A stretch of DNA of 64,000 nt from Shouchella clausii (GCF_001598215.1 NZ_BCXJ01000003.1:649476-713475); one strand, 5' to 3'. Numbered from the stretch's first letter, positions 54,508 to 63,687 are shown. Program-made: numbers and translations. The notes: a model not told the origin generated them from the sequence alone.

Positions 54508-55725
54508 TTAATAGTTTGATGTGTAATTTTTGTACGTTTTCCCTTTCCATAAAGTGATAAGAGCAATCATTAAACCAACAATCGAATAGTACAAAATCAC
54601 GTGTTGAACATCAATACCCCTAGACACAAGGAATGTTACACTTGCATAGGCAAGTGGATCAAAGCCATTCATTGCTAAGAAGACAATGCTCATAACCCTC
54701 CCCATAATACGAGGATCAGTATCTTCTTGTGCTGAAGTAAAGAATGGGATTGAAACAAATGTCATGGTAAATCCAATTAGGAACGCTAATGCTGTCAAAA
54801 TATACAAATTAGGACTTTGGCTAAATGCGATAGCTACGAGTAATGTTGCAATTAATCCAGCAATGGAGGTTAATCCCCTACGGCGTACTTTGACGATACC
54901 AATTATTGCTGTGCTTACTAGCATTCCAACCCCTAAAGCAGCCTCAATGTAACTAAGATTAATCGGCGACCCTCCATACGTTTCCACTAGAATTGGAATG
55001 GCAATCGATATTGCTCCGAAGGCAAAGAAGTTTAACGTAATTAAGATCAGAATACCTGTGAGTAAAAATTTACTTGCTTTTACATAGGAAAACCCTTCTA
55101 TGAAATCTTTAAAAGGTGTTTGTTTAACTGTATTGTCTACCGGACCTTCTTTTAAGAAAGGTGGAAACATAAAAAAGGCAGATAAAAGTACAATAATAGC
55201 CGAGACTAAATAACCTGTTGTTACGCCACCAAATTCCATGACACTCCCAGATATAACAGGTCCAATTATAAAACCAATCTGACCCAATCCTTGAATAACG
55301 GCATTTGCTTGTTTTATTTGGTTTTTCTCTACCATTTTGGGGATTAATGATGTGCCTGCTGGTCCAGAAAACGCATCTAATGTTCCAAAGAAGAATCCCA
55401 AAATGATGAGATATTCAAATGTTAACTGATTTGCATTGTTCAATAAAAATACGATAACTAGTAGAACTCCTTGGATGAAACTCGTACTGAACATGATTGT
55501 CGTCTTCTTGAATTTATCAGCTAGAACTCCACCGAATGCCATCATAAGAATACGCGGCACAGTAATGGCAATGAGTATAATGCCTAAAGAACTAGAAGAA
55601 CCTAAATCAGAAATGACAAACCAAGTTGTTGTCATGAAAAACATGCTAAAACCAATAAGCGCTAAAAAACTTCCGAGAAACAGAAGTATAAACCGGCTAT
55701 TTTTAAATAATGATTGTTGTTCCAT
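54508..55725 (-). CDS. MFS transporter under a MerR-type promoter
   Basis: A 12-helix transporter of 405 residues of the enterobactin/drug-exporter class (MFS_3-like). The loop motif GGVLADKFKKTTIMFS is near residue 60 and SGPAGTSLIPKMVEKNQIKQAN marks helix 4. The promoter has a 19-base spacer with a dyad like that of the CPBP pseudogene at 4.4 kb, so both probably answer to the same drug-sensing activator. AAGGAGG precedes ATG 55725. Confidence 0.88.
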   Translation of the reverse strand: MEQQSLFKNSRFILLFLGSFLALIGFSMFFMTTTWFVISDLGSSSSLGIILIAITVPRILMMAFGGVLADKFKKTTIMFSTSFIQGVLLVIVFLLNNANQLTFEYLIILGFFFGTLDAFSGPAGTSLIPKMVEKNQIKQANAVIQGLGQIGFIIGPVISGSVMEFGGVTTGYLVSAIIVLLSAFFMFPPFLKEGPVDNTVKQTPFKDFIEGFSYVKASKFLLTGILILITLNFFAFGAISIAIPILVETYGGSPINLSYIEAALGVGMLVSTAIIGIVKVRRRGLTSIAGLIATLLVAIAFSQSPNLYILTALAFLIGFTMTFVSIPFFTSAQEDTDPRIMGRVMSIVFLAMNGFDPLAYASVTFLVSRGIDVQHVILYYSIVGLMIALITLWKGKTYKNYTSNY

Positions 55726-55760
55726 TACATAACCTTCCTCCTTGTTTTAATCTATAAGCA

Positions 55761-55791
55761 ATCATAGATTGTGACGTAATGTCGTACGCAA
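55761..55791 (-). promoter_or_regulatory. MerR-type promoter of the MFS gene
   Basis: On the minus strand TTGCGT (55786-55791) and TATGAT (55761-55766) are 19 bases apart with the near-palindrome GACGTAATGTC (plus strand, 55773-55783) between them. A diverged duplicate (TATAAGCAA ... TTGTGACCTTACGTAA) lies at about 55830-55862. Confidence 0.7.
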
Positions 55792-55983
55792 TCTTTTTTT
55801 TAAAAAAATATCCTGTGTTTTCGTTACTATAAGCAAGTGTATTGATTGTGACCTTACGTAACAAATTTTGCAAAAGTTGTGGGGCAACGGTGAGAACATT
55901 ATGCTTACACTGAAGGATCACATACCATATAAATAAAAAAGCTCCAAGAGCACTCAAATGTGAAGAGTTTACTTGGAGTCTTT

Positions 55984-56018
55984 GAACGGCTGCCCCGGAA
56001 ATCAAGAACGGCTGCCCC
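55984..56018. repeat. Two direct copies of GAACGGCTGCCCC
   Basis: At 55984-55996 and 56006-56018, next to a nested hairpin at about 55930-55980. Short direct repeats of this sort are found at the ends of some insertion sequences; no transposase is left here. Confidence 0.5.
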
Positions 56019-56138
56019 CAAAATAAAGTTAACATTGTTATAATAAACATACATTTTGTATCGGCCAATTACTAAAATGCAACATAGTAAGTCTACATTT
56101 TTGAATAGTAATTAGTAAGATATAGCTGGAGGGTTATT

Positions 56139-58031
56139 ATGAAAGAAATTTTAGTAATAGCACCGTTTGATTTAACAGATGCTCAAATCGTTAAAATGGA
56201 AAACTCTCTAAAAGAACTCCCTTATCAATTCCGTTTCATGGAAACGTTACTTCCTTATGAGAAAAATCTCGACACAATATCTCCATCGACCAGCGCGATT
56301 GTTTCAAGAGGTGGGTTAGGTGAATTTCTCCGAAGCCATACCTCTATCCCATTCATTAAAATTCCCGTTACCCCATATGATCTGCTCCGTTCCATTACTT
56401 CTGTATACAATAAAGGCTATCAACGGATTCAGGTCATGTTTTTTGCAGGGATATTTAATGATATGGATTTTATTGAATGTGACTTCGGTTCATTACAAAT
56501 TAATATAGAAAGTTATCGAGACCAAGCTTATGCAAAAGAACATATTAAACACTTGAGTAAAAGGAAAACAGCCGATGCGATTATCGGGGACAGGTTTGCT
56601 ACTGAGGTAGGTAGAGCAGCAAATATTCCTTCTTTTTTAGTGAAATCAGGGGAAGAAGCACTTGTTTTCGCTGTTGAACAAGCGATTGAAACATTAAACA
56701 TTCAATTCGAAGAAGAAGCTAAAACAAAAGAACTCGATTCGATTCTTCAAGTTGTCCCTCAAGCGGTTATAAACGTCGATGCAAATGACAACATTAAAAT
56801 GTTCAATGAACAGGCTAAATATATTTTTCCAAAATTGAAGGAAGCGTTACCCGAATTCAATTACACCGATATCTTTAAGAGTAAAGAATTGCAAGATCAA
56901 CTTAAAGCTCGAACGATTCAACGAAACATCCTGACACCTATTAACCATCAACAAATGCTCGTAACCACCACCCCTATTTTTTCTAACGATATGTACGTTG
57001 GTGCGATTCAAGTATTCGAGAGACTAGCGGACTTTCAGAAACTTGAGATGAAAATTCGAAAAGAAGTATACAAAAAAGGACTTACAGCAAAGCATACTTT
57101 TGCGGATATCGTTTGTGAGAATAAGGAAATGAAGAGATTGGTTAGCGAAGCTGCCGCCTTTTCACGCTCAGAAGGTTCTGTCTTAATCTATGGAGAGACA
57201 GGCACAGGCAAAGAATTATTTGCTCAAAGTATTCACAATGCAAGCGATCGACATGCCCAACCTTTTGTATCATTAAACTGTGGGGCATTAAATGAAAACT
57301 TACTTGAAAGTGAATTATTTGGTTATGAAGATGGTGCTTTTACCGGCGCAATAAAAGGTGGGCGCGCAGGGTTATTTGAAATGGCCCATGAAGGGACACT
57401 ATTTCTTGATGAAATCAATGAGATGCCCCGTAGTTTTCAGATAAAGCTTTTAAGAGTATTGCAAGAAAATGAAGTCCGTAGAGTAGGAGGGGCAAAGAAC
57501 ATCCCTGTCAACGTACGTATTATCTGTGCAACCAATCAACCAATGGACGAGCTAATACGTCGTGGAAGATTTAAAGAGGATCTTTATTACCGTATTTCTA
57601 CTTTAACATTGGACTTATTGCCTTTACGAAACAGAAAAGATGACATTATCCCTCTCGCTACTGTTTTTTTAAATAAAGAAATGGAAAGAGAAAACCGTTT
57701 TTTAAAAATCAATGATGCCAAAAGCGCATTTCAGCCATTACTCTCTATGAGATGGGATGGGAATGCACGTGAACTACAAAACTTTATGAAGAGATTGGTC
57801 ATTACCTATCAAGGAAGTGTGATTACAGCAGACGGAGTTCATTTGCTATTAAACAAGGCGAAAAAAAAGAGCGGAGAAGTAACCATTCCGATTTCAACCT
57901 CTTTCAAAGAAATGGAACGTCACCTTTGGGCACAACTATACAGCCAATTTAATGGAACAAAAGAGGAATTCTGCAACCATTACAAAATTAGCCAAACCAC
58001 TTTATGGCGAAAGCTATCCATTCAAAAATGA
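56139..58031 (+). CDS. Sigma-54-dependent activator with PrpR-N domain
   Basis: A 630-residue enhancer-binding protein. Residues 1-190 are PrpR-N (SAIVSRGGLGEFLRSH, KSGEEALVFAVEQAIE), about 200-300 PAS, and 330-560 a complete AAA+ motor: Walker A GETGTGKELFAQ, the sigma-54 contact GAFTGA, Walker B TLFLDEINEM and the arginine fingers in RFKEDLYYRI. A Fis-like HTH follows (CNHYKISQTTLWRKLS). It should open the -24/-12 promoter before the tartrate dehydratase gene after sensing a carboxylate. It is a clear paralogue of the 43162 regulator, but with a working motor. Confidence 0.95.
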   Translation: MKEILVIAPFDLTDAQIVKMENSLKELPYQFRFMETLLPYEKNLDTISPSTSAIVSRGGLGEFLRSHTSIPFIKIPVTPYDLLRSITSVYNKGYQRIQVMFFAGIFNDMDFIECDFGSLQINIESYRDQAYAKEHIKHLSKRKTADAIIGDRFATEVGRAANIPSFLVKSGEEALVFAVEQAIETLNIQFEEEAKTKELDSILQVVPQAVINVDANDNIKMFNEQAKYIFPKLKEALPEFNYTDIFKSKELQDQLKARTIQRNILTPINHQQMLVTTTPIFSNDMYVGAIQVFERLADFQKLEMKIRKEVYKKGLTAKHTFADIVCENKEMKRLVSEAAAFSRSEGSVLIYGETGTGKELFAQSIHNASDRHAQPFVSLNCGALNENLLESELFGYEDGAFTGAIKGGRAGLFEMAHEGTLFLDEINEMPRSFQIKLLRVLQENEVRRVGGAKNIPVNVRIICATNQPMDELIRRGRFKEDLYYRISTLTLDLLPLRNRKDDIIPLATVFLNKEMERENRFLKINDAKSAFQPLLSMRWDGNARELQNFMKRLVITYQGSVITADGVHLLLNKAKKKSGEVTIPISTSFKEMERHLWAQLYSQFNGTKEEFCNHYKISQTTLWRKLSIQK

Positions 58032-58054
58032 AATCATGATTTCATTTTTGAAAT
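58020..58054. promoter_or_regulatory. Enhancer palindrome overlapping the regulator stop codon
   Basis: A perfect 32-base palindrome at 58021-58052 that contains the TGA of the regulator. It holds ATTTCA-N4-TGAAAT (58039-58054) and an imperfect partner ATTCA-N4-TGAAAT (58020-58034), resembling the GTTTCA-N3-TGAAAC site of the paralogous regulon. It is about 170 bases before the -24 box, a normal enhancer distance. Confidence 0.65.
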
Positions 58055-58116
58055 GAATAAATGGCCTTTTATCCGATGTATTGTCTGAAACAAAACCGCA
58101 GAAAGATCTATTCTAC

Positions 58117-58154
58117 AAAAAAGTTGAGTTATTAATTGATGACTCAACTTTTTT
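58117..58154 (+). terminator. Terminator of the activator gene
   Basis: AAAAAAGTTGAGT pairs with ACTCAACTTTTTT around TATTAATTGATG. It insulates the sigma-54 promoter downstream. Confidence 0.85.
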
Positions 58155-58224
58155 GCATATAAATTGCATAAAAGCAAAGAAAGACAGTTTGCAAATCCGT
58201 TTACTCAAGCCAAGATAGAATTTT

Positions 58225-58240
58225 TGGCACAGTTATTGCA
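58225..58240 (+). promoter_or_regulatory. Sigma-54 (SigL) -24/-12 promoter
   Basis: TGGCAC (58225-58230), five bases, TTGCA (58236-58240): an exact match to the consensus, 58 bases before the start codon of the next gene. Confidence 0.9.
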
Positions 58241-58298
58241 TGAACAAAAGTGAGCATTCCCCCACTACCTTATATTTGGCTAAGGAGAGGATTTGTAA

Positions 58299-59459
58299 AT
58301 GAAAATAGTAGATGTTGTAGAGAGAGCAGTGCCAATTAGCAGTAATATCGCCAATGCTTTTATTGACTTTAGTAAAATGAATGTCTCCATTGTGGCGGTA
58401 AAGACAGATGTTATTCGAAACGGTAAACCAGTAGTAGGCTACGGTTTTAATTCCAATGGTCGTTATGCACCGAGTGGCATTTTAAGAGAGCGATTTATTC
58501 CTCGTTTATTAGAAGCAAAATCAGAAGATATCTTAAATGAATCAGGGACCAACTTCTCGCCCGAAAAGATTTTTGACATTTTAATGGCAAACGAAAAACC
58601 AGGTGGGCACGGCGAAAGAACGGTTGCGGTTGGAACATTAGATATGGCAATCTGGGATGCAGTAGCAAAAATTGAGGAAGTCCCACTTTACAAACTATTG
58701 GCTGATCAATATGGAGACGGCACGATTGACGAGAAAGTCTTTGTCTACGCCGCCGGCGGATATTACTTCCCAGGTAAGGGTTTGCCAGAACTTCAAGATG
58801 AAATGAAAGCCTATTTAGATATGGGTTACTCAAAAGTCAAAATGAAAGTTGGCGGTGTACCTTTAAAGGAAGATCTAAAGCGGATTGAGGCGGTTATTGA
58901 TGTTGTTGGAACGGGACAAAACCTAATGGTTGACGTGAACGGTCGGTTCAATCTAGAAGAAGCGATTGAATTTGGAAATGCGATAAAGGACTATCATTTA
59001 TTTTGGTATGAAGAAGCGGGAGACCCGTTGGATTACAAATTGCAGGAGGAATTATCGAAAGTTTACCCACACGCAATTGCGACTGGTGAAAATTTGTTCT
59101 CCTTTCAAGATGCCACTAACTTAATCCGTTACGCAGGGATGAATCCAAAGACGGATTACCTGCAATTTGATTGCGCGCTTAGCTACGGACTAGTGGAATA
59201 CATGAAAATATTAAACATGCTAGAAGAAAACGGATGGTCTTCTCGCAATTGCATTCCACACGGTGGCCACCAAATGTCATTGAATATTGCAGCAGGATTG
59301 AAACTGTATGGCAACGAATCATACCCTGGTATTTTCCAACCATTTGGCGGGTTTGCTGACGGGCATGCAGTGGAAGGCGGCTTCGTTACATTGCCAGATG
59401 CGCCTGGTGTTGGGTTTGAAGCGAAAGAGAAATTATATGACCTATTAAAAACACTATAA
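58299..59459 (+). CDS. tarD: D(-)-tartrate dehydratase-like enolase superfamily enzyme
   Basis: A 386-residue member of the mandelate racemase/enolase superfamily that in its characterised relative removes water from D-tartrate to give oxaloacetate. It closely follows that protein: VVGYGFNSNGRYAPSG, NEKPGGHGERTVAVGT, VYAAGGYYFPGKGL, base-type Lys in KVKMKVGG, metal ligands in VDVNGRF, WYEEAGDPLDY and ATGENLFSF, and RNCIPHGGHQMSLNIAAG with the catalytic His. AAGGAG precedes ATG 58299. Expression depends on the sigma-54 promoter. No tartrate carrier is beside it. Confidence 0.88.
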   Translation: MKIVDVVERAVPISSNIANAFIDFSKMNVSIVAVKTDVIRNGKPVVGYGFNSNGRYAPSGILRERFIPRLLEAKSEDILNESGTNFSPEKIFDILMANEKPGGHGERTVAVGTLDMAIWDAVAKIEEVPLYKLLADQYGDGTIDEKVFVYAAGGYYFPGKGLPELQDEMKAYLDMGYSKVKMKVGGVPLKEDLKRIEAVIDVVGTGQNLMVDVNGRFNLEEAIEFGNAIKDYHLFWYEEAGDPLDYKLQEELSKVYPHAIATGENLFSFQDATNLIRYAGMNPKTDYLQFDCALSYGLVEYMKILNMLEENGWSSRNCIPHGGHQMSLNIAAGLKLYGNESYPGIFQPFGGFADGHAVEGGFVTLPDAPGVGFEAKEKLYDLLKTL

Positions 59460-59472
59460 CCAGTATGGAAAT

Positions 59473-59508
59473 CAAAGAGATATATGGCTTATATATCTCT
59501 TTGTTTCT
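59473..59508 (+). terminator. Terminator after the tartrate dehydratase gene
   Basis: CAAAGAGATATAT pairs with ATATATCTCTTTG, followed by TTTCTC. Confidence 0.75.
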
Positions 59509-59575
59509 CTACTTTGTCCATCACTCTCAATTGATTTATTTAGGCGCTAGCTGTGCAAAAACTCTTTGCAACTCA

Positions 59576-60061
59576 TTATAATACGTCCCTAGAGTAGCTA
59601 TTGACTATAGGTTTGTCCACAAGCAAATCAACTATTTCTGGTTTTTGATCCAACATATAATAAGACTGAGGTACAGTAAATCGGTCAACCTTACTTTTTA
59701 GTTCTTCCAATGATACTGGAGAAAATTCGTATACTTTTTTTATTGGTATAGCTACACCTTTTCCTTTGCCCAAATATGCCCTTATTCCCACGAAAGATCC
59801 TGGCTCATCCTTCTCTGCAATTTGACAAATTTCATTAGCAGATCCAAAAATAGGCTGTCCAAACTCAACTAGTCCGCTTATAGCTTTCCTGGTCTTTGAT
59901 ATGTATATAAAACACTTCGTAGGCGTTTTCCTGAAACTTTTTCTGTACTCGAAACCTTTTTCTCCTGACAACATCTTCTCAAAATATTCTTCTCTCAGAC
60001 TCAGCAGCACTAATTGATCCATTTTGTTTACCAAATCAGAAACTCTCTTCAATTCATTCAT
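59576..60061 (-). CDS. ASCH/PUA-like domain protein
   Basis: A 161-residue protein whose N-terminal half matches the ASCH-type beta barrel: LVLLSLREEYFEKMLSGEKG, FEYRKSFRK and CFIYISKTRKAISGLVEFG. Such domains are thought to bind RNA or modified bases. The C-terminal third is unfamiliar. It stands alone on the minus strand, and no function can be assigned. Confidence 0.7.
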   Translation of the reverse strand: MNELKRVSDLVNKMDQLVLLSLREEYFEKMLSGEKGFEYRKSFRKTPTKCFIYISKTRKAISGLVEFGQPIFGSANEICQIAEKDEPGSFVGIRAYLGKGKGVAIPIKKVYEFSPVSLEELKSKVDRFTVPQSYYMLDQKPEIVDLLVDKPIVNSYSRDVL

Positions 60062-60207
60062 TCCTTTTTTGGAAAAATGCCCTTAGTTGGTGCTATCAAA
60101 CACCAATTCTGAAAACTAACGACAACCATTTCCCGTTAAAATTCCACAACTTCATGAGTTTTGGCTTGCAGAGCTTCAATCCAAGGGCACGACCTCTAAC
60201 ACTTTTT

Positions 60208-61086
60208 TTAATGTCGCACGATGTCATAACTAATTAATTTGTACTTCTCCAAGAATCCGACCGATTTGTATAAATGAATGGCGGCTAGATTGTCTCCTCC
60301 AACACATATAGTAATTTCCTTAATTTCAGAAGAAGAAAAGAGATGGTCGATTGCCACTCTTATTAGCGTTTTACCTATCCCTTGTTTTCTTAGTTTCGTT
60401 GACACAGCAATATATTCAATATTGGCTTCCATATGTTTAGGGTTTGCTTCAATATAGACATACCCTTTAATAGCATGTTCATTTTCCGTAACAAAGAATA
60501 AATGGTTAAAGTCATTTAATCGACTAATAATGGTATTTGCATCAAAATAGGTTGTAGGAAATACTTCATTATGGAGATTGATAAAAGATTGACGATAGGC
60601 ATCAGAGTAAGTTTCAACATCGCTAGGCGTGTGATTAATAAATCGATCTCTGGTAATTCTCAAAACCAAATCCGACCCTTGATCTATGCCTTTATTTTGT
60701 ACCACAAACTCTTTTACAAAGTGGTTATCCTCATTCAAAAAGAAAGAAAATGTCTTTATCGTATGAGGTGTTTTCGAAACAATCGTTTCCCATAACTCTT
60801 GGGCTATATGGATATTTTCGCCCTCAACAAATGGCCCCCATACGTCCGCACATCCTTTTTTTAAGTCAATATCCAAACCTATGGCACCAACTATACGAGA
60901 GTGATTATAAGCAACCAAAAATGAATCTTTCAACTCCAAATCAGAAAAATCATTCATTAAATGATCATGTATTTCTTCCCTATCTTCCCCACAAAAGCCA
61001 ATATGAGAACTTCTTTTATTGTTCATTTCTTCTAGGAAGATAGTAAGATCTCTTATATTGATTGGGGATGTAATGAGAATATTCAT
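60208..61086 (-). CDS. GNAT family N-acetyltransferase (two-domain length)
   Basis: A 292-residue protein with a C-terminal GNAT domain (ANIEYIAVSTKLRKQGIGKT, then ITICVGGDNLAAIHLYKSVG) and an N-terminal part that looks like a second, degenerate GNAT repeat (SFLVAYNHSRIVGAIGLDI). Only the second has the acetyl-CoA loop. ATG 61086 follows AAGGTTG. The substrate is unknown. Confidence 0.82.
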   Translation of the reverse strand: MNILITSPINIRDLTIFLEEMNNKRSSHIGFCGEDREEIHDHLMNDFSDLELKDSFLVAYNHSRIVGAIGLDIDLKKGCADVWGPFVEGENIHIAQELWETIVSKTPHTIKTFSFFLNEDNHFVKEFVVQNKGIDQGSDLVLRITRDRFINHTPSDVETYSDAYRQSFINLHNEVFPTTYFDANTIISRLNDFNHLFFVTENEHAIKGYVYIEANPKHMEANIEYIAVSTKLRKQGIGKTLIRVAIDHLFSSSEIKEITICVGGDNLAAIHLYKSVGFLEKYKLISYDIVRH

Positions 61087-61614
61087 TGGGATCAACCTTT
61101 CTAAACAAATTATGTTTAGCTATTCGTTCGATTAAACCTAATACAAATAATAAAGGATGTCAATAGATTGCTTTTTGTTTTTTCTGAATTTATCATAAAA
61201 AACTGCCCCTGTGCGAGTGCGTCCCATTAATCATTTTTGCATCTAAGCGTCCAAACGGACTTGAAACGCTGGCCCCTACTTTTCCATTCTGTATCAAATT
61301 AGTAATAAACAATCTTGAAGAAAAAATAAGGATGTTCACTCATGCGGTTAATGGAAAGTTCATTAAAAATGATAGAAGACTACTATCGTAAAAAAGGATT
61401 TGCTCTCACATACATTTCGAGTTAACCCCGTTTAGAGGAAAGATTAAATTTCCTATTACCTTTCATTGTTAAAAAGTTTTTTTAAATAAAATGATGAGAC
61501 TACTCAAGCTGTTTCGAATGCCAGATCACAGGTGTGAAAACTAGGGGGAAATAAGACCAATGAAAAAGCATACCCGATCTGAAGAGGTATGCTTCTCATA
61601 TTCTATTAGGTTGC
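61087..61614. other. Gap without an intact gene
   Basis: Contains the promoter region of the GNAT gene, a possible 27-codon frame (61342-61425) and a plus-strand hairpin at about 61567-61595 (AAGCATACC pairing with GGTATGCTT). Otherwise AT-rich and featureless. Confidence 0.35.
61342..61425 (+). CDS. Possible 27-residue protein or gene start
   Basis: ATG 61342 behind AAGGATG encodes MRLMESSLKMIEDYYRKKGF and ALTYISS. The helix-like start reads as the beginning of a longer protein, so this may be a truncated gene. I do not recognise it. Confidence 0.3.
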   Translation: MRLMESSLKMIEDYYRKKGFALTYISS

Positions 61615-61812
61615 TCATTCTTTCTTATCTTCCTGTTGAAGGGATACTTTACGAAGAATCAGTTCATTAATAACCTTTTCAATAAACAATTCCTCTTCTT
61701 TGTTAAAAGCACTAGGGAATAAATAAGGATTAGGCTCAAATAAAGAACTTTCACCTTTTTCGAGTTGTTCTAGCGCTACTCCATCTAAAAGTGGTGCGAC
61801 TACTGGTTTTAA
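61615..61812 (-). pseudogene. C-terminal fragment of an unknown protein
   Basis: An open minus-strand frame without a start codon reads KPVVAPLLDGVALEQLEKGE, SSLFEPNPYLFPSAFNKEEE and LFIEKVINELILRKVS to a stop at 61615. It is about 64 residues, clearly coding in style, but no family is known to me. It begins inside the terminator of the next gene, so the front part has been lost. Confidence 0.45.
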
Positions 61813-61840
61813 AAAGAAGCTGCATAGACAGCCTCTTTTT
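61811..61840 (-). terminator. Terminator of the secreted EEP-family gene
   Basis: AAAAAGAGGCTG pairs with CAGCTTCTTTTT on the minus strand, 9 bases after the stop codon. Confidence 0.8.
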
Positions 61841-61848
61841 ATTAGTAC

Positions 61849-62748
61849 CTATTCTTCTCCAAGCTTAAATTCTGCAATGACTGGAAAATGGTCACTTGGG
61901 TACTGCTCACCATTGCGATAATCATTAATCCCAATGGATTCAGCTAAAATGTTCTTTGTTAGAACCCAATCAATTTTATTATCGGTTCCACCACCTGTGG
62001 GATCATTAAATCCATTGAATGTACCTAACTCTTCGTTTATTTTTTCTTCAGCATAATCCCACGGATCTTCAAACAATCCTTCTCCCGTTAAAATTCCATG
62101 AGAAACACTATCTGGAGTCGTGTTGAAATCACCCGTTAGTATAATCGGTAAGTTTTCATCATACTCATTGACTTTTTCTATAATCAATTCAGCACTTTTT
62201 TGCCTTGATTCTTCCGATCGATGATCAAAATGCGTATTCACGAAATAAAACTGTTTGCCGGTTGCTTCTTCTTCAAACTTTGCCCATGTGACCATTCGAG
62301 GGATTGTATTTCCCCAAGAAGTCGAGCCGACTACATCTGGCGTATCGGAAAGCCAGTAATGACCTGTATCAGTTGGTTTGAAACGGTCACTTTTATAATA
62401 AATTGCCATGAATTCCCCATCGGTTCCACCTTCTCGACCAATTCCAATCCATTCGTAATCAGGTAAGTCTTCATCAAGGTGAGTAACCTGATCATAAAGA
62501 GCTTCTTGCGTGCCTAAAATATCTGGCTCTTCCGTTTCTAAAAAGGACTGAACTGTAGGACGCCTCTCACTCCAACTATGAGGCGAAGGGTCGTTTCCCC
62601 CGCTATTGCGCAAATTAAACGACATTACTTTCATTTTACCCAACTCCTCTTGGTTTTCCGAAGCATGTACTTGCTCATCAGTACCTAACAGATAATTTAC
62701 TGAGGTCAATACAGCAAGAGCAACCCCTACTTTCAAAACTTTCCTCAC
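61849..62748 (-). CDS. Secreted endonuclease/exonuclease/phosphatase family protein
   Basis: A 299-residue protein with a signal peptide (cleavage near VHASEN, residue 30) and a full EEP fold: KVMSFNLRN with Asn, the Glu metal ligand in GTQEALYDQV, FVNTHFDHRS, LTGDFNTTPDS and the final SDHFPVIAEF. It probably hydrolyses phosphodiesters outside the cell (nucleic acid, sphingomyelin-like or inositol phosphate). The start is GTG 62748 behind GGAGG at 9 bases. Monocistronic. Confidence 0.88.
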   Translation of the reverse strand: MRKVLKVGVALAVLTSVNYLLGTDEQVHASENQEELGKMKVMSFNLRNSGGNDPSPHSWSERRPTVQSFLETEEPDILGTQEALYDQVTHLDEDLPDYEWIGIGREGGTDGEFMAIYYKSDRFKPTDTGHYWLSDTPDVVGSTSWGNTIPRMVTWAKFEEEATGKQFYFVNTHFDHRSEESRQKSAELIIEKVNEYDENLPIILTGDFNTTPDSVSHGILTGEGLFEDPWDYAEEKINEELGTFNGFNDPTGGGTDNKIDWVLTKNILAESIGINDYRNGEQYPSDHFPVIAEFKLGEE

Positions 62749-62914
62749 AGAAAAAAACCTCCAATTGGTTTAAGTTGTCTAAACAAGAAGGAACTTCTTT
62801 CATTTCGTCTATTTTTACCCTTCTATATGAATCCGTTGTTTCCTGTTATTAAATCATTATTTAACAAACTCAATTTTTTCTTAACAATGAAAGGTAGGAG
62901 TTGCTATTTGTCCT

Positions 62915-63130
62915 TTATTTCTTATCTGATCCGGCTGTTACAGGTTCTTTCGATTCTTTTGCTTTCGGTTCAAAGTTAGAGTTAGGCTTATGACCCGTTT
63001 CCACGAAATCTTCTGCAAGTAATGATAAACGATATTGCAAAGTTGCCATTTGCTTTGGCTTTTTGCTGTAATTTTGGATTCACTAGTTTCACTGGTTTAT
63101 TGAAATCAATTTCTTTCAGATCAACATAAT
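62915..63130 (-). pseudogene. Frameshifted remnant of an unknown gene
   Basis: Minus strand: DYVDLKEIDFNKPVKLVNPK and LQQKAKANGN, then after a shift ATLQYRLSLLAEDFVETGHK and PNSNFEPKAKESKEPVTAGS to a stop at 62915. The two parts join naturally into about 72 residues. Phage-like in flavour, but not identified. Confidence 0.45.
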
Positions 63131-63481
63131 CAGGTTATATGCGCTCATGAGCTTGGACATGCTGTCTTGCACCCGGAAGCTAACACCCCTTTTTTGAAAC
63201 AGCATACATTCTACTCCACAGACGTATTGAGCAAGAGACGAACTATTTTGCGGCTGAGGACAAAACCGTATCATCGGCAGAGATAGGCACGAATACGGTG
63301 TGCCGTATGAAGTCATCAAAAATTAACCTAAACACGAACATACATCCTCTCCTGTATTAAAGGAGGTGAGCATTATCGGGAAAGAACAACTCCATGTATG
63401 ATGTTAGGGATTAAGAAAGGAGGAAGAAAACGGTAAAAGGAAGCATTGAGAAACGCGGAGAATAGACCTTTTTTAGACAAA

Positions 63482-63513
63482 AATAAAAAGCCTTCATAAG
63501 GCTGAAAGGCTTT
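63482..63513 (-). terminator. Terminator of the rrn-tRNA operon
   Basis: On the minus strand AAAGCCTT pairs with AAGGCTTT (inner CAGCC/GGCTG-like pairs), followed by TTATTTTTG, 20 bases past tRNA-Thr. Confidence 0.75.
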
Positions 63514-63532
63514 GTGTGTAAGGTTTGAGAAA

Positions 63533-63605
63533 AGCTTCCAAGCGGACTTGAACCGCTGACCCCCACCTTACCATGGTGGTGCTCTACCGACTGAGCTATG
63601 GAAGC
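63533..63605 (-). tRNA. tRNA-Thr(GGT)
   Basis: Minus strand: acceptor GCTTCCA/TGGAAGC, anticodon loop ATGGTAA, T loop GGTTCAAGTCC; 73 bases, no encoded CCA. Confidence 0.93.
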
Positions 63606-63615
63606 ACAAAAATGG

Positions 63616-63687
63616 CTCCACAGGCAGGATTCGAACCTGCGACCGATCGGTTAACAGCCGATAGCTCTACCACTGAGCTACTGTGGA
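63616..63687 (-). tRNA. tRNA-Asn(GTT)
   Basis: Minus strand: acceptor TCCACAG/CTGTGGA, anticodon loop CTGTTAA, T loop GGTTCGAATCC, encoded CCA at 63613-63615. Confidence 0.94.

Noticed and set aside
55703..56068. 121-codon minus-strand frame upstream of the MFS gene
   Set aside because: It overlaps the MFS start and the MerR-type promoter, has no ribosome site and an unlikely composition.
58150..58175. Second -24/-12-like promoter before the tartrate dehydratase gene
   Set aside because: The TTGCATATAAATTGCA stretch has no GG at the -24 position; the site at 58225 matches exactly.
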